64,000 nucleotides of DNA from Myxococcales bacterium (GCA_016716835.1 JADJUW010000001.1:2942001-3006000); one strand, 5' to 3'. Shown: positions 26,670 to 35,461, counted from the first letter of the stretch. Program-made: numbers and translations. The notes: generated by a model not told the origin, from the letters alone.

Positions 26670-27521
26670 CTACCAGGAGTTGTAACGTGCAATCGAGCCG
26701 GTATAGCTGAGCGAAATGCGCGACAGCGAGATGTTGCCGGTGCGCACCCACGTTTTTGAGTGCGGCGCCGTCAGAAACCAGTACGTCACCGGGTCGCAGG
26801 TGCCGTTGTAGTAGCAGTACGATTGGCCGGCCCAGCCTGAGCCCACGGTGTCACATTCGGGCAGCGGGGTTACGCCCGCCACATAGCCGCTTACCTGTTG
26901 AACTTTAGTTACAATGCTTGAGTTGTTCATGAGGTTGATGGGCGAGGCCTTTGGAATGCTCGTGCAGTCGGCCGTACACTTCGTTGTAACGTTGGCGCCG
27001 GCGGCTCTGCACACCGCCAGCGTGCTATGGCCATTTGACGTAGGCCAAAGCAGCGGCACGTAGGAGGTGGCAAGCTTTTCGAAGAAGGGCGGATTGCCTG
27101 CCCGCAGCACCTCGACCTTGATCTCCAGAACCTTGAGATTCGCCCCGGCATAAAAGAGGTAGTAGCTGCTGTTGCCAGAAAACGAGACGTCGCACAGTTC
27201 GTCGGCTGAGTCGCGTTCGGTTGCCGAAAGTGCCGAGCACAACACGGGGTTGATCACGACGCGGCCGCGCACCTCGGGCGGCAGTGACAGCGCAATGGCA
27301 TCGGCCGGACTCGCATCAGAATAGTTGACGACCCGACTTGCCTTGGACAGCGCCGGTGCCGCAGCATCTAAGACGGCGGTACGCGCATGCGCATCTCGCC
27401 TGCCAGTATTAATCGCGGCGACCGCCGCTACGACGCCAACGACGGCAACCGTCACGACGAGTTCCGTAAGAGTGAACCCGTCCTGGCTGGACGGACGTTT
27501 CGGCAGATGAGAAGGCTTCAC
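26670..27521 (-). CDS. Type IV pilin-like / pseudopilin protein
   Basis: The 283-residue product has the prepilin peptidase site DG-FTLTELVVTVAVVG: cleavage after Gly, Glu at +5, then a ~20-residue hydrophobic helix. This predicts processing by PilD and assembly or anchoring with a type IV pilus or type II secretion system. The globular part is long, with about eight cysteines and a Ser/Thr/Tyr-rich C-terminus. No other pilus genes are nearby, so it is an orphan minor pilin or pseudopilin. Confidence 0.8.
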   Translation of the reverse strand: MKPSHLPKRPSSQDGFTLTELVVTVAVVGVVAAVAAINTGRRDAHARTAVLDAAAPALSKASRVVNYSDASPADAIALSLPPEVRGRVVINPVLCSALSATERDSADELCDVSFSGNSSYYLFYAGANLKVLEIKVEVLRAGNPPFFEKLATSYVPLLWPTSNGHSTLAVCRAAGANVTTKCTADCTSIPKASPINLMNNSSIVTKVQQVSGYVAGVTPLPECDTVGSGWAGQSYCYYNGTCDPVTYWFLTAPHSKTWVRTGNISLSRISLSYTGSIARYNSW

Positions 27522-27652
27522 ATCTCCAATTTACTCCGAATTTGTGCGGCGGTCGTACAGCAAAAAACTTTGTCTTCACCGACAGTAAGATTTATGGAGG
27601 GTACGCATCTCCTTAAGCGTACAACGACGCACACCCCCTCCTGCCTCGAAAG

Positions 27653-28414
27653 CTAGAGGCCCTTGGCGGCCGCAAGCGTTAGCTCGGCGACAATCGGCAG
27701 ATGATCGCTGGCACGCTTGGCAACCTCGATTTCGCCGCGAAAGACGCGATGCAGCTCGGCATCGCCGCGCACGTAGAGGCTGTCGAGGGCGCGCAGCGGC
27801 GCCCACGCCGGAAAGGTTCGCGGTGGCCGCGCGGGGCCGACAAAGCCCGCGGGTGCTAGCAGCTTGCCGAGGCCGCCATAGACGTCGTTAAAGTCGCCGC
27901 CGACGATGAGCGGGGTGCGCTGATGTAGGCCCGCAAACGGTTGGCACGCGAGAAAGCGCGCGAGCTGCAAATGGCGTTCGTACCGCGCGAGCCCGAGATG
28001 CATGTTGAAGACATGCAGCGTGCGATCTACATCGTCCGCGGGCCCAGGCCCCTGCGCGCTGCGGAGGCGGATTTCCGCGTGCAGCACGCTGCGACGTTTT
28101 TTAAGCGGCACGGTGAGGTCGACGTTGGCGGTCTGTACGATGGGCCACCGCGAAAGCACCGCATTGCCATACTCGCCGCCGCCGCTGACTTGCACATTTG
28201 GAAACCAGGTGTGGTGCGGGAGGCCGCACAGGTCGGCTAGCAAATGAGTTTGCTGATCGCCGTTAGATCGCTTGGCGCCGTGGTCGACTTCTTGCAGCAT
28301 GACGATGTCGGGCGCATAGTGCGAAATGGTTTCGGCGATCCGCTGGGGCTGATAGCGTCGATCGACGCCGCCAATGCATTTGTGGACATTGTACGAAAGC
28401 ACGCGCAGCTGCAT
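27653..28414 (-). CDS. Endonuclease/exonuclease/phosphatase (EEP) family protein
   Basis: The 253-residue product carries the metal-dependent DNase I-like fold: RVLSYNVHKCIGG at the N-terminus, IVMLQEVD (catalytic Glu), NMHLGL, VGGDFND and a final RASDHLPIVAEL with the catalytic His. Substrates of this superfamily range from DNA to phosphoinositides and sphingomyelin. It has no signal peptide, so it is cytoplasmic, which favours a nucleic acid or small phosphodiester substrate. It is divergent from the SDR gene with 36 bases between the start codons. Confidence 0.88.
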   Translation of the reverse strand: MQLRVLSYNVHKCIGGVDRRYQPQRIAETISHYAPDIVMLQEVDHGAKRSNGDQQTHLLADLCGLPHHTWFPNVQVSGGGEYGNAVLSRWPIVQTANVDLTVPLKKRRSVLHAEIRLRSAQGPGPADDVDRTLHVFNMHLGLARYERHLQLARFLACQPFAGLHQRTPLIVGGDFNDVYGGLGKLLAPAGFVGPARPPRTFPAWAPLRALDSLYVRGDAELHRVFRGEIEVAKRASDHLPIVAELTLAAAKGL

Positions 28415-28450
28415 AAGGCGACGCGATCATAGCATGCTAGGCTGCGCCGC

Positions 28451-29305
28451 ATGCGGTGGTTTCTCGCTGGACTTGGCTATACGGCGCGCGAGGTGGCGCT
28501 CCAATTGCGCACCAAGGGGGTCGAGATCGCAGGGTGTGGTCGCGGCCCCAACGTCTCGCAATGGCGCGACATCGGCGTGCAGGCCATCGCCAGCGACATG
28601 TCGCGCTTGTTCGATACGCAGCTCGCATGCGACGTGGCGGTGATCTTCGTGCCACCAAGCAAGCCGGTGACGCTGGCGGAAACCCAGATCGCCCAGCGCT
28701 TTGTCGCGGCCGGGGCCCAGCAGCTGATCTATGTGTCTTCAACCGGTGTCTATGCGGCGGGCAGCGGGGCCTTGGTGGATGAAACGTGGCCAACGCGGCC
28801 CCTCTCAGCCACGGGCGAAGCGCGCCTCGCGGTCGAGCAAGCCCTCTTGGCGACGGTGCGCGATATTGCCGCGGCCACCACCGCGCCGCCGCCGCGTTTG
28901 GCGATTGCGCGGGTCGCTGGCATCTACGGCCCGGGGCGAGCCCCGTGGGACAAGGTCAAGGCCGGTGAGTACCGCCTGATCGACGGCGGCACCACCGCGG
29001 TCAGCCGCATTCACGTTACCGATCTAGCACGCGCGATCGTGGCACTCGGGCAACACGGCGGCAATGGCATCTACAACGTCGCCGATGACGATCCGGCATC
29101 GGCCAAGGAAGTCGTGGACGCGGTCTGCGCGGCAACGCCTTGCCCCGCGCCGCCCGAGCTCGCCGCCGCCGACGTGCCATCCGAGGTGAGCGCCATGCTA
29201 CTCGCCGACCGCCGCATTGATGCCAGCAAGCTCAAGGCCGACGCGCATTGGACGCCTCATTATCCAAGCTGGCGCGATGCGTGGCGTACCGCGCTATTGG
29301 GCTAG
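28451..29305 (+). CDS. NAD(P)-dependent epimerase/dehydratase-like SDR protein
   Basis: The 284-residue product has a glycine-rich nucleotide-binding start (FLAGLGYTAREVALQL), a YVSSTGVY segment with Ser and Tyr of an extended-SDR active site and a IYGPGRAPWDKVKAG region. The C-terminal part includes SRIHVTDLARAIVAL and YNVADDDPASAKEVVDAV. It resembles the YeeZ group of atypical extended SDRs. Substrate unknown. Codon use and composition match its surroundings. Confidence 0.82.
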   Translation: MRWFLAGLGYTAREVALQLRTKGVEIAGCGRGPNVSQWRDIGVQAIASDMSRLFDTQLACDVAVIFVPPSKPVTLAETQIAQRFVAAGAQQLIYVSSTGVYAAGSGALVDETWPTRPLSATGEARLAVEQALLATVRDIAAATTAPPPRLAIARVAGIYGPGRAPWDKVKAGEYRLIDGGTTAVSRIHVTDLARAIVALGQHGGNGIYNVADDDPASAKEVVDAVCAATPCPAPPELAAADVPSEVSAMLLADRRIDASKLKADAHWTPHYPSWRDAWRTALLG

Positions 29306-29434
29306 AGGCGGCACGCGCTGACGCGATATGCACACATGTGGTCGTGATCTGGCGCACCGCGCGCGTTTATGAGTGAAACATAAGAAAGCGCTTGGGCTAG
29401 GGTGTTCGCAGGATAAAAAAATCCAAGGAGCCAA

Positions 29435-30271
29435 ATGCTAAAAAACGTACTCATTCTAAGCGCCGCCCTCTTCTTTGCTGCTTGTAACGGAACCTCACCC
29501 ACCGAGCGTCAAGGACGCCTGCTGACCGGCCAATTGCCACAAGGGGCCACCGGCATTCGCGCCAGCGCGCCAGACGGCAGCGTCACCAAGGGCACGGTGG
29601 CCGGTGGCCGCTTTTCGCTTGAGCTGCCATCTTCGCGCGCCGTGGTGGTCTTCACCGATGCCAACGGCCCAATCGCCACGTTAACGCACAAAACGTCCGC
29701 CGCCGGCGCCGCGGTGGCGAGCTTGCCAAGCAGCAACTTCGTCGACGGCGAGGCCGACGTAGGCGAGGTCATGGTTGATGGCGACCAGGCCTCAAGTGAC
29801 GACAGCGCGTATAGCGAGATGGATAGCGACGACGACGGCACCCGCGACTTCGACGATGCCGACGACGACAACGATGGCGTCGACGATGCCGACGATAGCG
29901 ACGACGATGGCAATGGCACCGACGACGCCGAGGAAGACCTTGACTCGGATGACGACGGCTCGTGTGACGAGACCGACGAAGACGACGACAACGATGGCAC
30001 CGAAGACGATGCCGACGATGATGACGACGGCGATGGCGAAGACGACGACGTCGACCAGGACTCAGACGGCGATGGCGTAAGCGATGATGGCGATGCTGAT
30101 GACGACAACGACGGCGACTCGGACGACGCCGACGATGACGACAATGGCGACGACATCGATGACGATGAGCAAGACGAAGACGACGACGGCTCGCCCGATT
30201 GGAATGACGACGACAGCGATGGCGATGGCCTCGACAACGATGAAGATGCCGAGGAACCCGCCACGCCGTAG
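29435..30271 (+). CDS. Lipoprotein with extreme Asp-rich calcium-binding-type repeats
   Basis: The 278-residue product has a lipobox (FFAAC, about Cys17) and an N-terminal beta domain of about 90 residues resembling a carboxypeptidase-regulatory-like fold. The remaining ~150 residues consist of degenerate DxDxDG/DADDDN repeats, like thrombospondin type-3 repeats, and are roughly half Asp. Such repeats bind Ca2+ (established for the family). The gene has a good AAGGAG ribosome site. The antisense strand shows a long Ser-rich open frame that is only a mirror of the Asp codons. Confidence 0.8.
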   Translation: MLKNVLILSAALFFAACNGTSPTERQGRLLTGQLPQGATGIRASAPDGSVTKGTVAGGRFSLELPSSRAVVVFTDANGPIATLTHKTSAAGAAVASLPSSNFVDGEADVGEVMVDGDQASSDDSAYSEMDSDDDGTRDFDDADDDNDGVDDADDSDDDGNGTDDAEEDLDSDDDGSCDETDEDDDNDGTEDDADDDDDGDGEDDDVDQDSDGDGVSDDGDADDDNDGDSDDADDDDNGDDIDDDEQDEDDDGSPDWNDDDSDGDGLDNDEDAEEPATP

Positions 30272-30282
30272 GCTTGGCAGGG

Positions 30283-31704
30283 TTACGCCTGCGGCGGCAA
30301 GGTCGCGCGGCTAAGCGGCACGCGCAAGGCAAACGTCGCCCCGTGGCCAAGCCCGGGGTCGAGCAGGCTTACCTCGCCGCCCAGGCGCTTCATCGCTACC
30401 TTGGCGATCGCCAGGCCGAGACCCGAGCCGCGTCGATCAGGACTTGCCTGAAAAAATGGCTCGAACACGCGCGCCGCCGCGTCGGGGCCGATGCCCGACC
30501 CATGATCGCGCACCAGCACCTCACAGCTCGCGCCGCGCTGGCTGACATCGATCTCAATGTGGCCGCCGTTTGGGCTGTGCGCCACCGCATTGTCTAGGAG
30601 GTTGTCAAACGCGCTGCGCAAGAGCCGTTCGTCACTCACGACGATCACCTCGGGCGCATTGAACGCCACCGCGAGGCCCTTGCGTGCAATCGCAACCTCA
30701 AAATGGTCGAGCGCGTCGAAAATCATCCGCCTCATATCCACTGGCTGGCGCGCGATGTCGACGCGTTCGCTCGCCGCCAGATCAAGCAGCCCTCGCGACA
30801 AGGCGGTCAGTCGATCGATCTCGTCGCGAATCCGCGTCATCGCCGTGCGCTCCCCTGTGGCTGCTGAGGGCGAATTGGGTTGGCGCAGGGCGGCGTCGAT
30901 TTCGCCACGGATTAAGGCCATGGGTGTTTTGAGCTCGTGCGCGGCATGAGCCACGAACTGATCTTGCGCGCGTGCCGCCTCGCGCACTCGCGTAAATGCA
31001 TTGCCAAGCGCCACCTCGAGCTCGACAAACTCGTCGTGCGCACCACCAGGCGGGGTCCATTCCGGCAGCTGCGCGGCCGCGGTTTCTGGGGCTGGTAGGC
31101 GCGCGGTGATGCGGCGCAGGCGCTGGCTAAACCATTTCGCTAGCAGCAACCACACCGCCAACGAGATGGCGACCGCGCTGGCAAAGAACAGCCCGACGGA
31201 GCGCCAGTAGGCAGCCATGGCGCGGTCACGCGGCGCCAGCGAGCGCGAGAGCCTAAGCAAATAGGGCGTTTGGGTCGCGAGATCGGTGGTGGCAATCGCG
31301 AGCTCACGGCGTTGCACGGAGCCACCGCTCGGTGTGCTCGCGACGCTATTCCAAAACTGCGGAAGCCCCGCGACGTCGCGCGCGGCAAAACGGCCGACCG
31401 CCAAGGGGGGCTCGCCCGGCGGATCGCTCGTGACCAGCCGCAACTCGGCATCGTAGAGCGCACCCCGCGGGTCGCTGTCTGACAATTGCCCGCGCAGAAA
31501 CGAGCGCCCGAGATGTAGGTGAGGCTTGCCTTGCTCGCCATCGAAGGCGCCCACGCTCTCGACGGCCGCGCTGGCGAGCAACTCGCGGTCGACGTCGGCG
31601 AGCAGCTGACGCTCGAACACGCGCGCGGCTCCCAATGCGGCAACCAAAAACATCGCCGCGGGCACCATGACCCCAAACAGCAACAAGCGTCGGCGGACGT
31701 TCAC
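30283..31704 (-). CDS. Two-component sensor histidine kinase
   Basis: The 473-residue product has two membrane segments (residues ~10-30 and ~165-190) around a periplasmic sensor region, then HAMP-like and the dimerisation helix with FVAHAAHELKTPMALIRGEI, where the phosphorylated His lies in the HELKTP motif. The ATP-binding domain has N-box DNLLDNAVAHSP, G1 VRDHGSGIGPDAA and G2 GSGLGLAIAKVA. It overlaps its response regulator by four bases. The signal is unknown; periplasmic sensing is likely. Confidence 0.95.
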   Translation of the reverse strand: MNVRRRLLLFGVMVPAAMFLVAALGAARVFERQLLADVDRELLASAAVESVGAFDGEQGKPHLHLGRSFLRGQLSDSDPRGALYDAELRLVTSDPPGEPPLAVGRFAARDVAGLPQFWNSVASTPSGGSVQRRELAIATTDLATQTPYLLRLSRSLAPRDRAMAAYWRSVGLFFASAVAISLAVWLLLAKWFSQRLRRITARLPAPETAAAQLPEWTPPGGAHDEFVELEVALGNAFTRVREAARAQDQFVAHAAHELKTPMALIRGEIDAALRQPNSPSAATGERTAMTRIRDEIDRLTALSRGLLDLAASERVDIARQPVDMRRMIFDALDHFEVAIARKGLAVAFNAPEVIVVSDERLLRSAFDNLLDNAVAHSPNGGHIEIDVSQRGASCEVLVRDHGSGIGPDAAARVFEPFFQASPDRRGSGLGLAIAKVAMKRLGGEVSLLDPGLGHGATFALRVPLSRATLPPQA

Positions 31705-32399
31705 AGCGCCTCGTCGAGCACGCGCAAGGAGTAGCCGCTACCACGTACGGTTTCAATCACGACGCGACGGCTCCCCGTCAATGCGATCTTGGCCCGCACG
31801 TATCCAACATAAACGTCGACCACGTTGGCCGATCCTGAAATCCACTTGCCCCACACCGCATCGCGCAGCGCTTGCCGCGAAATTACCTCATGCCGCTTGG
31901 TCGCCAGCTCGGTAAACAGTTCAAACTCTCGCGACGAGAGCAGCTGCTCGCCACGTGGCCCGCGCAAGGCGCGCGATTCGCCTTTAATTGTCAGATCGCC
32001 CAGCGTCGTGATGGTCGCGACGCCTACGCTTTGTTGGGCGTGGCGCCGCGTGATCGCATCAATCCGCGCGAGCAATTCTTCGATGGCGACGGGCTTGACG
32101 AGATAGTCATCGGCGCCAAGGGTTAGGCCTTGGACGCGTTCGGCTACCGTACCGCGCGCGGTCATGATGAGCGCCGGCGTATGGTCGCCGCCCTGCCGCC
32201 GCATCGACAAAAAGGTTAGCCCGTCTATCCCAGGAAGCACCCAATCGATGAGCATGGAGGCAAATGGCCCTTCTTGCTGCACCGTGAGCAGCGCGGTTTC
32301 AGCGCTGGCGCATGCCCTCACCTCATGCCCCGCGTCGCGCAAGGCCTCGGCAAGCAGCTCGAGCAAGCGCGGCTCATCTTCAACTAGTAGAATTTTCAT
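31701..32399 (-). CDS. OmpR/PhoB-type response regulator
   Basis: The 232-residue product has a receiver domain (MKILLVEDEPRLLELLAEAL, LIDWVLPGIDGL with phosphoacceptor Asp at about 51, and DDYLVKP with conserved Lys) and a winged-helix DNA-binding domain (LSSREFELFTELATKRHEVISRQ...). It precedes the cognate kinase in the operon, overlapping by four bases. The ATG at 32399 is the canonical start; the frame's 20 upstream codons are not plausible. Targets cannot be inferred. Confidence 0.95.
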   Translation of the reverse strand: MKILLVEDEPRLLELLAEALRDAGHEVRACASAETALLTVQQEGPFASMLIDWVLPGIDGLTFLSMRRQGGDHTPALIMTARGTVAERVQGLTLGADDYLVKPVAIEELLARIDAITRRHAQQSVGVATITTLGDLTIKGESRALRGPRGEQLLSSREFELFTELATKRHEVISRQALRDAVWGKWISGSANVVDVYVGYVRAKIALTGSRRVVIETVRGSGYSLRVLDEAL

Positions 32400-32528
32400 G
32401 AATGCAGGCCTGCGTGCAGTATTCCACGCCGCCTCCGCGCATCCAACGCGTGCCGACACGCGAAATGACGCACCGGGGCCCTGGTCACGCCGCTTGACGC
32501 TGCGGCCTATCCACGCAAAGGTGTTGCT

Positions 32529-32909
32529 ATGAAACTCATCCTACGGCTTGCACTGACCCTAGCCTTCATTGTCCAAGTCGGCGCTTGCACGCCTACCTCA
32601 TCGCCGTCGCGCAGCGGCGCGCACCCGGTGACCGAGCCCGAGCCAAACACGCCGACCAGCATTCCCAAGGCGCAGGCGCTACCGGAAAACGTACCGCCGA
32701 TGCCGGACGAAACGCCGACCGCGACCACGCCGTGCGGCGCCAAGGAGTGTGCCAAAGGCACCGAATGCGTTGAATACTACGGCATTGCAGGCAAGGCGGG
32801 CGGCACGCTGTATAGCTGCGAGGTGCGTTGCAAATCAAATGCCCAATGCCCAACGAGCGCGCCGACGTGCAAGACCATCGCCGATGGTCCTGGTCAAGTT
32901 TGCCGCTAA
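32529..32909 (+). CDS. Small Cys-rich lipoprotein
   Basis: The 126-residue product has a signal peptide ending in lipobox VGAC (about Cys20), a Pro/Thr-rich linker and a C-terminal module with eight cysteines (CGAKECAKGTECVEYYG ... SCEVRCKSNAQCPT). Cysteine spacing is like small secreted disulphide-rich modules of myxobacteria. Divergent from the response regulator. Function unknown. Confidence 0.7.
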   Translation: MKLILRLALTLAFIVQVGACTPTSSPSRSGAHPVTEPEPNTPTSIPKAQALPENVPPMPDETPTATTPCGAKECAKGTECVEYYGIAGKAGGTLYSCEVRCKSNAQCPTSAPTCKTIADGPGQVCR

Positions 32910-32921
32910 CGTCGTGCCGGG

Positions 32922-33416
32922 CTAGACCACGGCGATAATTTCGCCAACCTGGGCGGCTTCGCGTTCGCTAGCTTCTTCGTCGCGGGTCTCATCGACGGTT
33001 TCGTCGCCGCGAGCTTTGCCACAAAGGCGCCGCCCCAGCGGCGAGCCCGGGGTAACGACGACGATGCCGCCGGTGAGCTCAAGACCGCCCCCGGCGGGCG
33101 CAATAAAGTAGCGCTGTGCGGCGACGCGGCCCGCAAAGGCCACGCTCACCACGGCCGACGCGCTAATTGGGTCATCGTCAGCAAAATCGCGCAACGTCAT
33201 GCGCGAAACCTTCGCAATCGCGGTTTCTAGCTCTTCCACGCGCTTGGCCTGCCCCCGCGCCAAGTACGAGAGCTCAATGCCTCGCGTATCTTTGTCGTTC
33301 TCGGGCTTGGCCTCGTCGTGAAAAGCGCCGTCGACCGAGGCCTGATAGGCGGCCTTAGAGGCGTGCAGCTGCGCCGTCAAGGCGTCGATGAGCTCGCGCT
33401 GCAACGTGGTCTTCAT
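32922..33416 (-). CDS. GreA/GreB-family C-terminal domain protein
   Basis: The 164-residue product has an N-terminal helical region (TTLQRELIDALTAQLHASKAAYQASV) and the FKBP-like C-terminal domain of transcript-cleavage factors (ASAVVSVAFAGRVAAQRYFIAPAGGGLELTGGIVVVTPGSPLGRRLCGK). The N-terminal coiled-coil is partial and the acidic tip is not obvious, so it may be a Gre-like regulator that binds the RNA polymerase secondary channel rather than a cleavage factor. Start ATG at 33416; the longer frame upstream is the shadow of atpH/atpF. Confidence 0.7.
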   Translation of the reverse strand: MKTTLQRELIDALTAQLHASKAAYQASVDGAFHDEAKPENDKDTRGIELSYLARGQAKRVEELETAIAKVSRMTLRDFADDDPISASAVVSVAFAGRVAAQRYFIAPAGGGLELTGGIVVVTPGSPLGRRLCGKARGDETVDETRDEEASEREAAQVGEIIAVV

Positions 33417-33469
33417 CGCGCGGGGCCTTGGTAGCTGGACGGCAAGGTGACGTGAACGGGCGCGCCGAC

Positions 33470-34006
33470 CTACGCGAGCTGGTCGCGCAGCGTGCGCAAT
33501 TGCGTTTTGAGGCTGCCGTCGTAGACGACGTCGCCGACCTTGGCGACGACGCCGCCGAGCAGGCTGGCATCTTCGCGCTTGGTGACGTCGAGACGCTTGC
33601 CGGTGAGTTTCTCCAGGCTCGCCGTGATCGCGGCAAGCTGATCGGCGGCGAGCGGCGCGAACGAAATAATCTCCGCGGTTAGCTTGCCCGAGCGCGCCTG
33701 GATCAGCGCGCGCAGCTCGCGGGCGATGGCGGCCAGCTCGCCGATGCGGTCTTTGTCGAGCAAAAGGTTCATCACGTTGCGCGTGATGGCGTGGGTCTGC
33801 ACGCGCTCGAGCAGCGCGGTCAAGATTTTGCGGCGATCGCTGCGCGGAAACGCGGGGTTCGACATGCTGACCGCCAGCTCGGTCGAGCTGGCAAACAGCT
33901 GCGCGATCTTTTCGAGGTCGCTGCCAAGCACGGTGAGAATCTGCTGCGCATCGCCGATATCGACGATGGCCTTGGCATAACGACGCGCGACGCTTCCGGA
34001 ACTCAT
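33470..34006 (-). CDS. atpH: ATP synthase F1 subunit delta
   Basis: Links the F1 head to the peripheral stalk. The 178-residue product starts SSGSVARRYAKAIVDIGDA, the delta-subunit signature, and its C-terminal domain (EKLTGKRLDVTKREDASLLGGVVAKVGDVVYDGSLKTQLRTLRDQL) matches the conserved region ending with the G-G-x-VxxVGDxVYDGS loop. The start overlaps the end of atpF by four bases. It is not beside atpA, which is 17 kb away. Confidence 0.95.
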   Translation of the reverse strand: MSSGSVARRYAKAIVDIGDAQQILTVLGSDLEKIAQLFASSTELAVSMSNPAFPRSDRRKILTALLERVQTHAITRNVMNLLLDKDRIGELAAIARELRALIQARSGKLTAEIISFAPLAADQLAAITASLEKLTGKRLDVTKREDASLLGGVVAKVGDVVYDGSLKTQLRTLRDQLA

Positions 34007-34917
34007 GATGGCCTCCCGCTGCTGGCGCCAAGCTTGGCGTCAAGGTCTTTTTGAAATTGCGCCACGAGCGCGGTTTGATCACCGGCCGACGCGGCGCTGC
34101 GCAACATGGTTTCGGCGGCGGCGGCGGCGGCGACCGCCACCTCGCGCTGCAGCTCGGTGCGCGCCCGCGTGATCTCGGCGGCAATGCGCTGCTCGACATC
34201 TTTCTTCATCGCGGCGGCCTGTTCATCGGCGGCGGCGAGGATGCGGCGTTTTTCGTTTTCGGCATCGGCCTTCATGTCGGCGACGAGCTTGTCCATGTCG
34301 GCGGCCGAGGCCGCGAGCTTGGCGTCGTATTCGGCGAGCTTGGCCTGCGCGGCCTCACGCAGCACGCGCGCCTCATCGAGCGCGCTCTTGATGCCATCGC
34401 TGCGATCGGCGGCGAGCTTTTGCACCACCGGCCACGCCTTGGCGCCGAGGATCCACAGCAAGATCGCAAAGTTGACCAGCGCAAAAATAAACGGCGCCGA
34501 CATCGGCGTTTCTTTTTCGCCACCGGTGAGCGGCTCTGCGTGGTCGCCCTCACCCATCTTGCCGTCGCCGAGCGGGCCGCCCGCGGCGTCGAGTTTTTTG
34601 TAGCCAAAGAGGCCGCCGGTAACCCAGTTGAAATTCTGCGATGGGTCATGGTGGCCATGGTGTGCCGCCTCGCCATGAGGATCTGCGGCGACGGCGTGTG
34701 CCGGCGTGTTTGGTTCAGTACCGACTTTGCGATTTGGATTGATCACCACGGGCGGCTCGGTGACATCGATGCCCCCGACGCGCACTTGCGCGGCTGCGGG
34801 CGCCGGCGCAGTTTCATCCGCGATGGCAACGCCTGCGATCAGCAGCGAAACGATGCCAACCGCAAGCCCAAGACGATGCGCAGGGGTGCGCAACGCAGCG
34901 ACAAAAATCGATCGCAT
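34003..34917 (-). CDS. atpF: ATP synthase Fo subunit b with signal peptide and long periplasmic-type N-terminal extension
   Basis: The 304-residue product is about twice the usual ~160. The C-terminal part is ordinary: one membrane segment (APFIFALVNFAILLWILGAKAW) then a long Ala/Lys/Glu helical stalk with RILAAADEQAAAMKK. Before it are a hydrophobic N-terminal segment (GLAVGIVSLLIAGVAIADE) that looks like a signal peptide, a Pro-rich stretch, a His-rich run (HGEAAHHGHHDPSQNFNW) and Gly/Asp-rich sequence of about 110 residues. If the signal peptide is cleaved the extension would lie in the periplasm. Overlaps atpF' by one base. Confidence 0.9.
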   Translation of the reverse strand: MRSIFVAALRTPAHRLGLAVGIVSLLIAGVAIADETAPAPAAAQVRVGGIDVTEPPVVINPNRKVGTEPNTPAHAVAADPHGEAAHHGHHDPSQNFNWVTGGLFGYKKLDAAGGPLGDGKMGEGDHAEPLTGGEKETPMSAPFIFALVNFAILLWILGAKAWPVVQKLAADRSDGIKSALDEARVLREAAQAKLAEYDAKLAASAADMDKLVADMKADAENEKRRILAAADEQAAAMKKDVEQRIAAEITRARTELQREVAVAAAAAAETMLRSAASAGDQTALVAQFQKDLDAKLGASSGRPS

Positions 34918-35408
34918 TAGATTTGCCTTCCTAACAGACGCGATGCCATTTGCTTGGCAAGCGCATCGGCGCTGGTCATTAGCTCTCCGCGCGCGGCAGT
35001 GACGTTTTTGCTCACTTGCGCCTGCGCCTCGTTCCACGCTTTTTGCGAGGTCGCTCGCGCGGTGTCCGTCACGTCGCGTTCGTGCGCGGCGGCGGCGGCG
35101 CGAATGGTGCGCTGCTCCTCGCCGGCCTTGGCCTTAGCCGCAGCCAACTTCTTTTCGTAATCGGCGAGCTTGGCGTCGGCCTCGGCGCTCATGTTGTGCG
35201 CTTGCGTGCGCGCACCGTCGATGCCCTCTTCCCGCCGTGCACGCAACGCGAGATACGGCGTAAACAGAAAGGTCTTGGCGACGAAAAACACAGCGACAAA
35301 AATGCCGAACTGGATGAAAATCGTCCAGTCGATATCCATCAGTGGATGCGCATCGCCGACGCGTGCCGCCAGCGCCGCGGACAGAGACGTAACTGCTTGT
35401 AAAGTCAT
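34917..35408 (-). CDS. atpF': ATP synthase Fo subunit b' (second b-type stalk)
   Basis: The 163-residue product has a membrane segment (DWTIFIQFGIFVAVFFVAKTFLF), the TPYLALRARREEGIDGARTQAHNM motif typical of b/b' subunits, and a long helical stalk. With atpF it makes the two-chain peripheral stalk seen in photosynthetic and deltaproteobacterial-type enzymes. It is the first gene of the b'-b-delta unit and is preceded by a consensus promoter. Confidence 0.93.
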   Translation of the reverse strand: MTLQAVTSLSAALAARVGDAHPLMDIDWTIFIQFGIFVAVFFVAKTFLFTPYLALRARREEGIDGARTQAHNMSAEADAKLADYEKKLAAAKAKAGEEQRTIRAAAAAHERDVTDTARATSQKAWNEAQAQVSKNVTAARGELMTSADALAKQMASRLLGRQI

Positions 35409-35431
35409 GAGATCTCCGAAATGCTGGCGCG

Positions 35432-35461
35432 CTTATACGCCGCCGCCAAACCACGTGTCAA
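35432..35461 (-). promoter_or_regulatory. Sigma-70-type promoter of the atpF'-atpF-atpH operon
   Basis: Minus-strand TTGACA (35456-35461), 18-base spacer, TATAAG (35432-35437), with a predicted start near 35424, giving a very short leader before atpF' at 35408. The spacer includes GGTTTGGCGGC-type sequence almost matching the GGTTTTGGCCGC of the atpA promoter, so the two promoters share ancestry or a common activator. Confidence 0.8.

Noticed and set aside
29509..30264. Ser-rich open frame antisense to the Asp-rich lipoprotein
   Set aside because: Complement of repeated Asp codons gives Ser codons; an artefact. The repeats are also not a CRISPR array: they lack unique spacers and are in frame.
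33417..34199. N-terminal extension of the GreA/B-like frame (about 260 extra codons)
   Set aside because: The extension lies over atpH and atpF in another frame and is Arg/Pro-rich with no family similarity.
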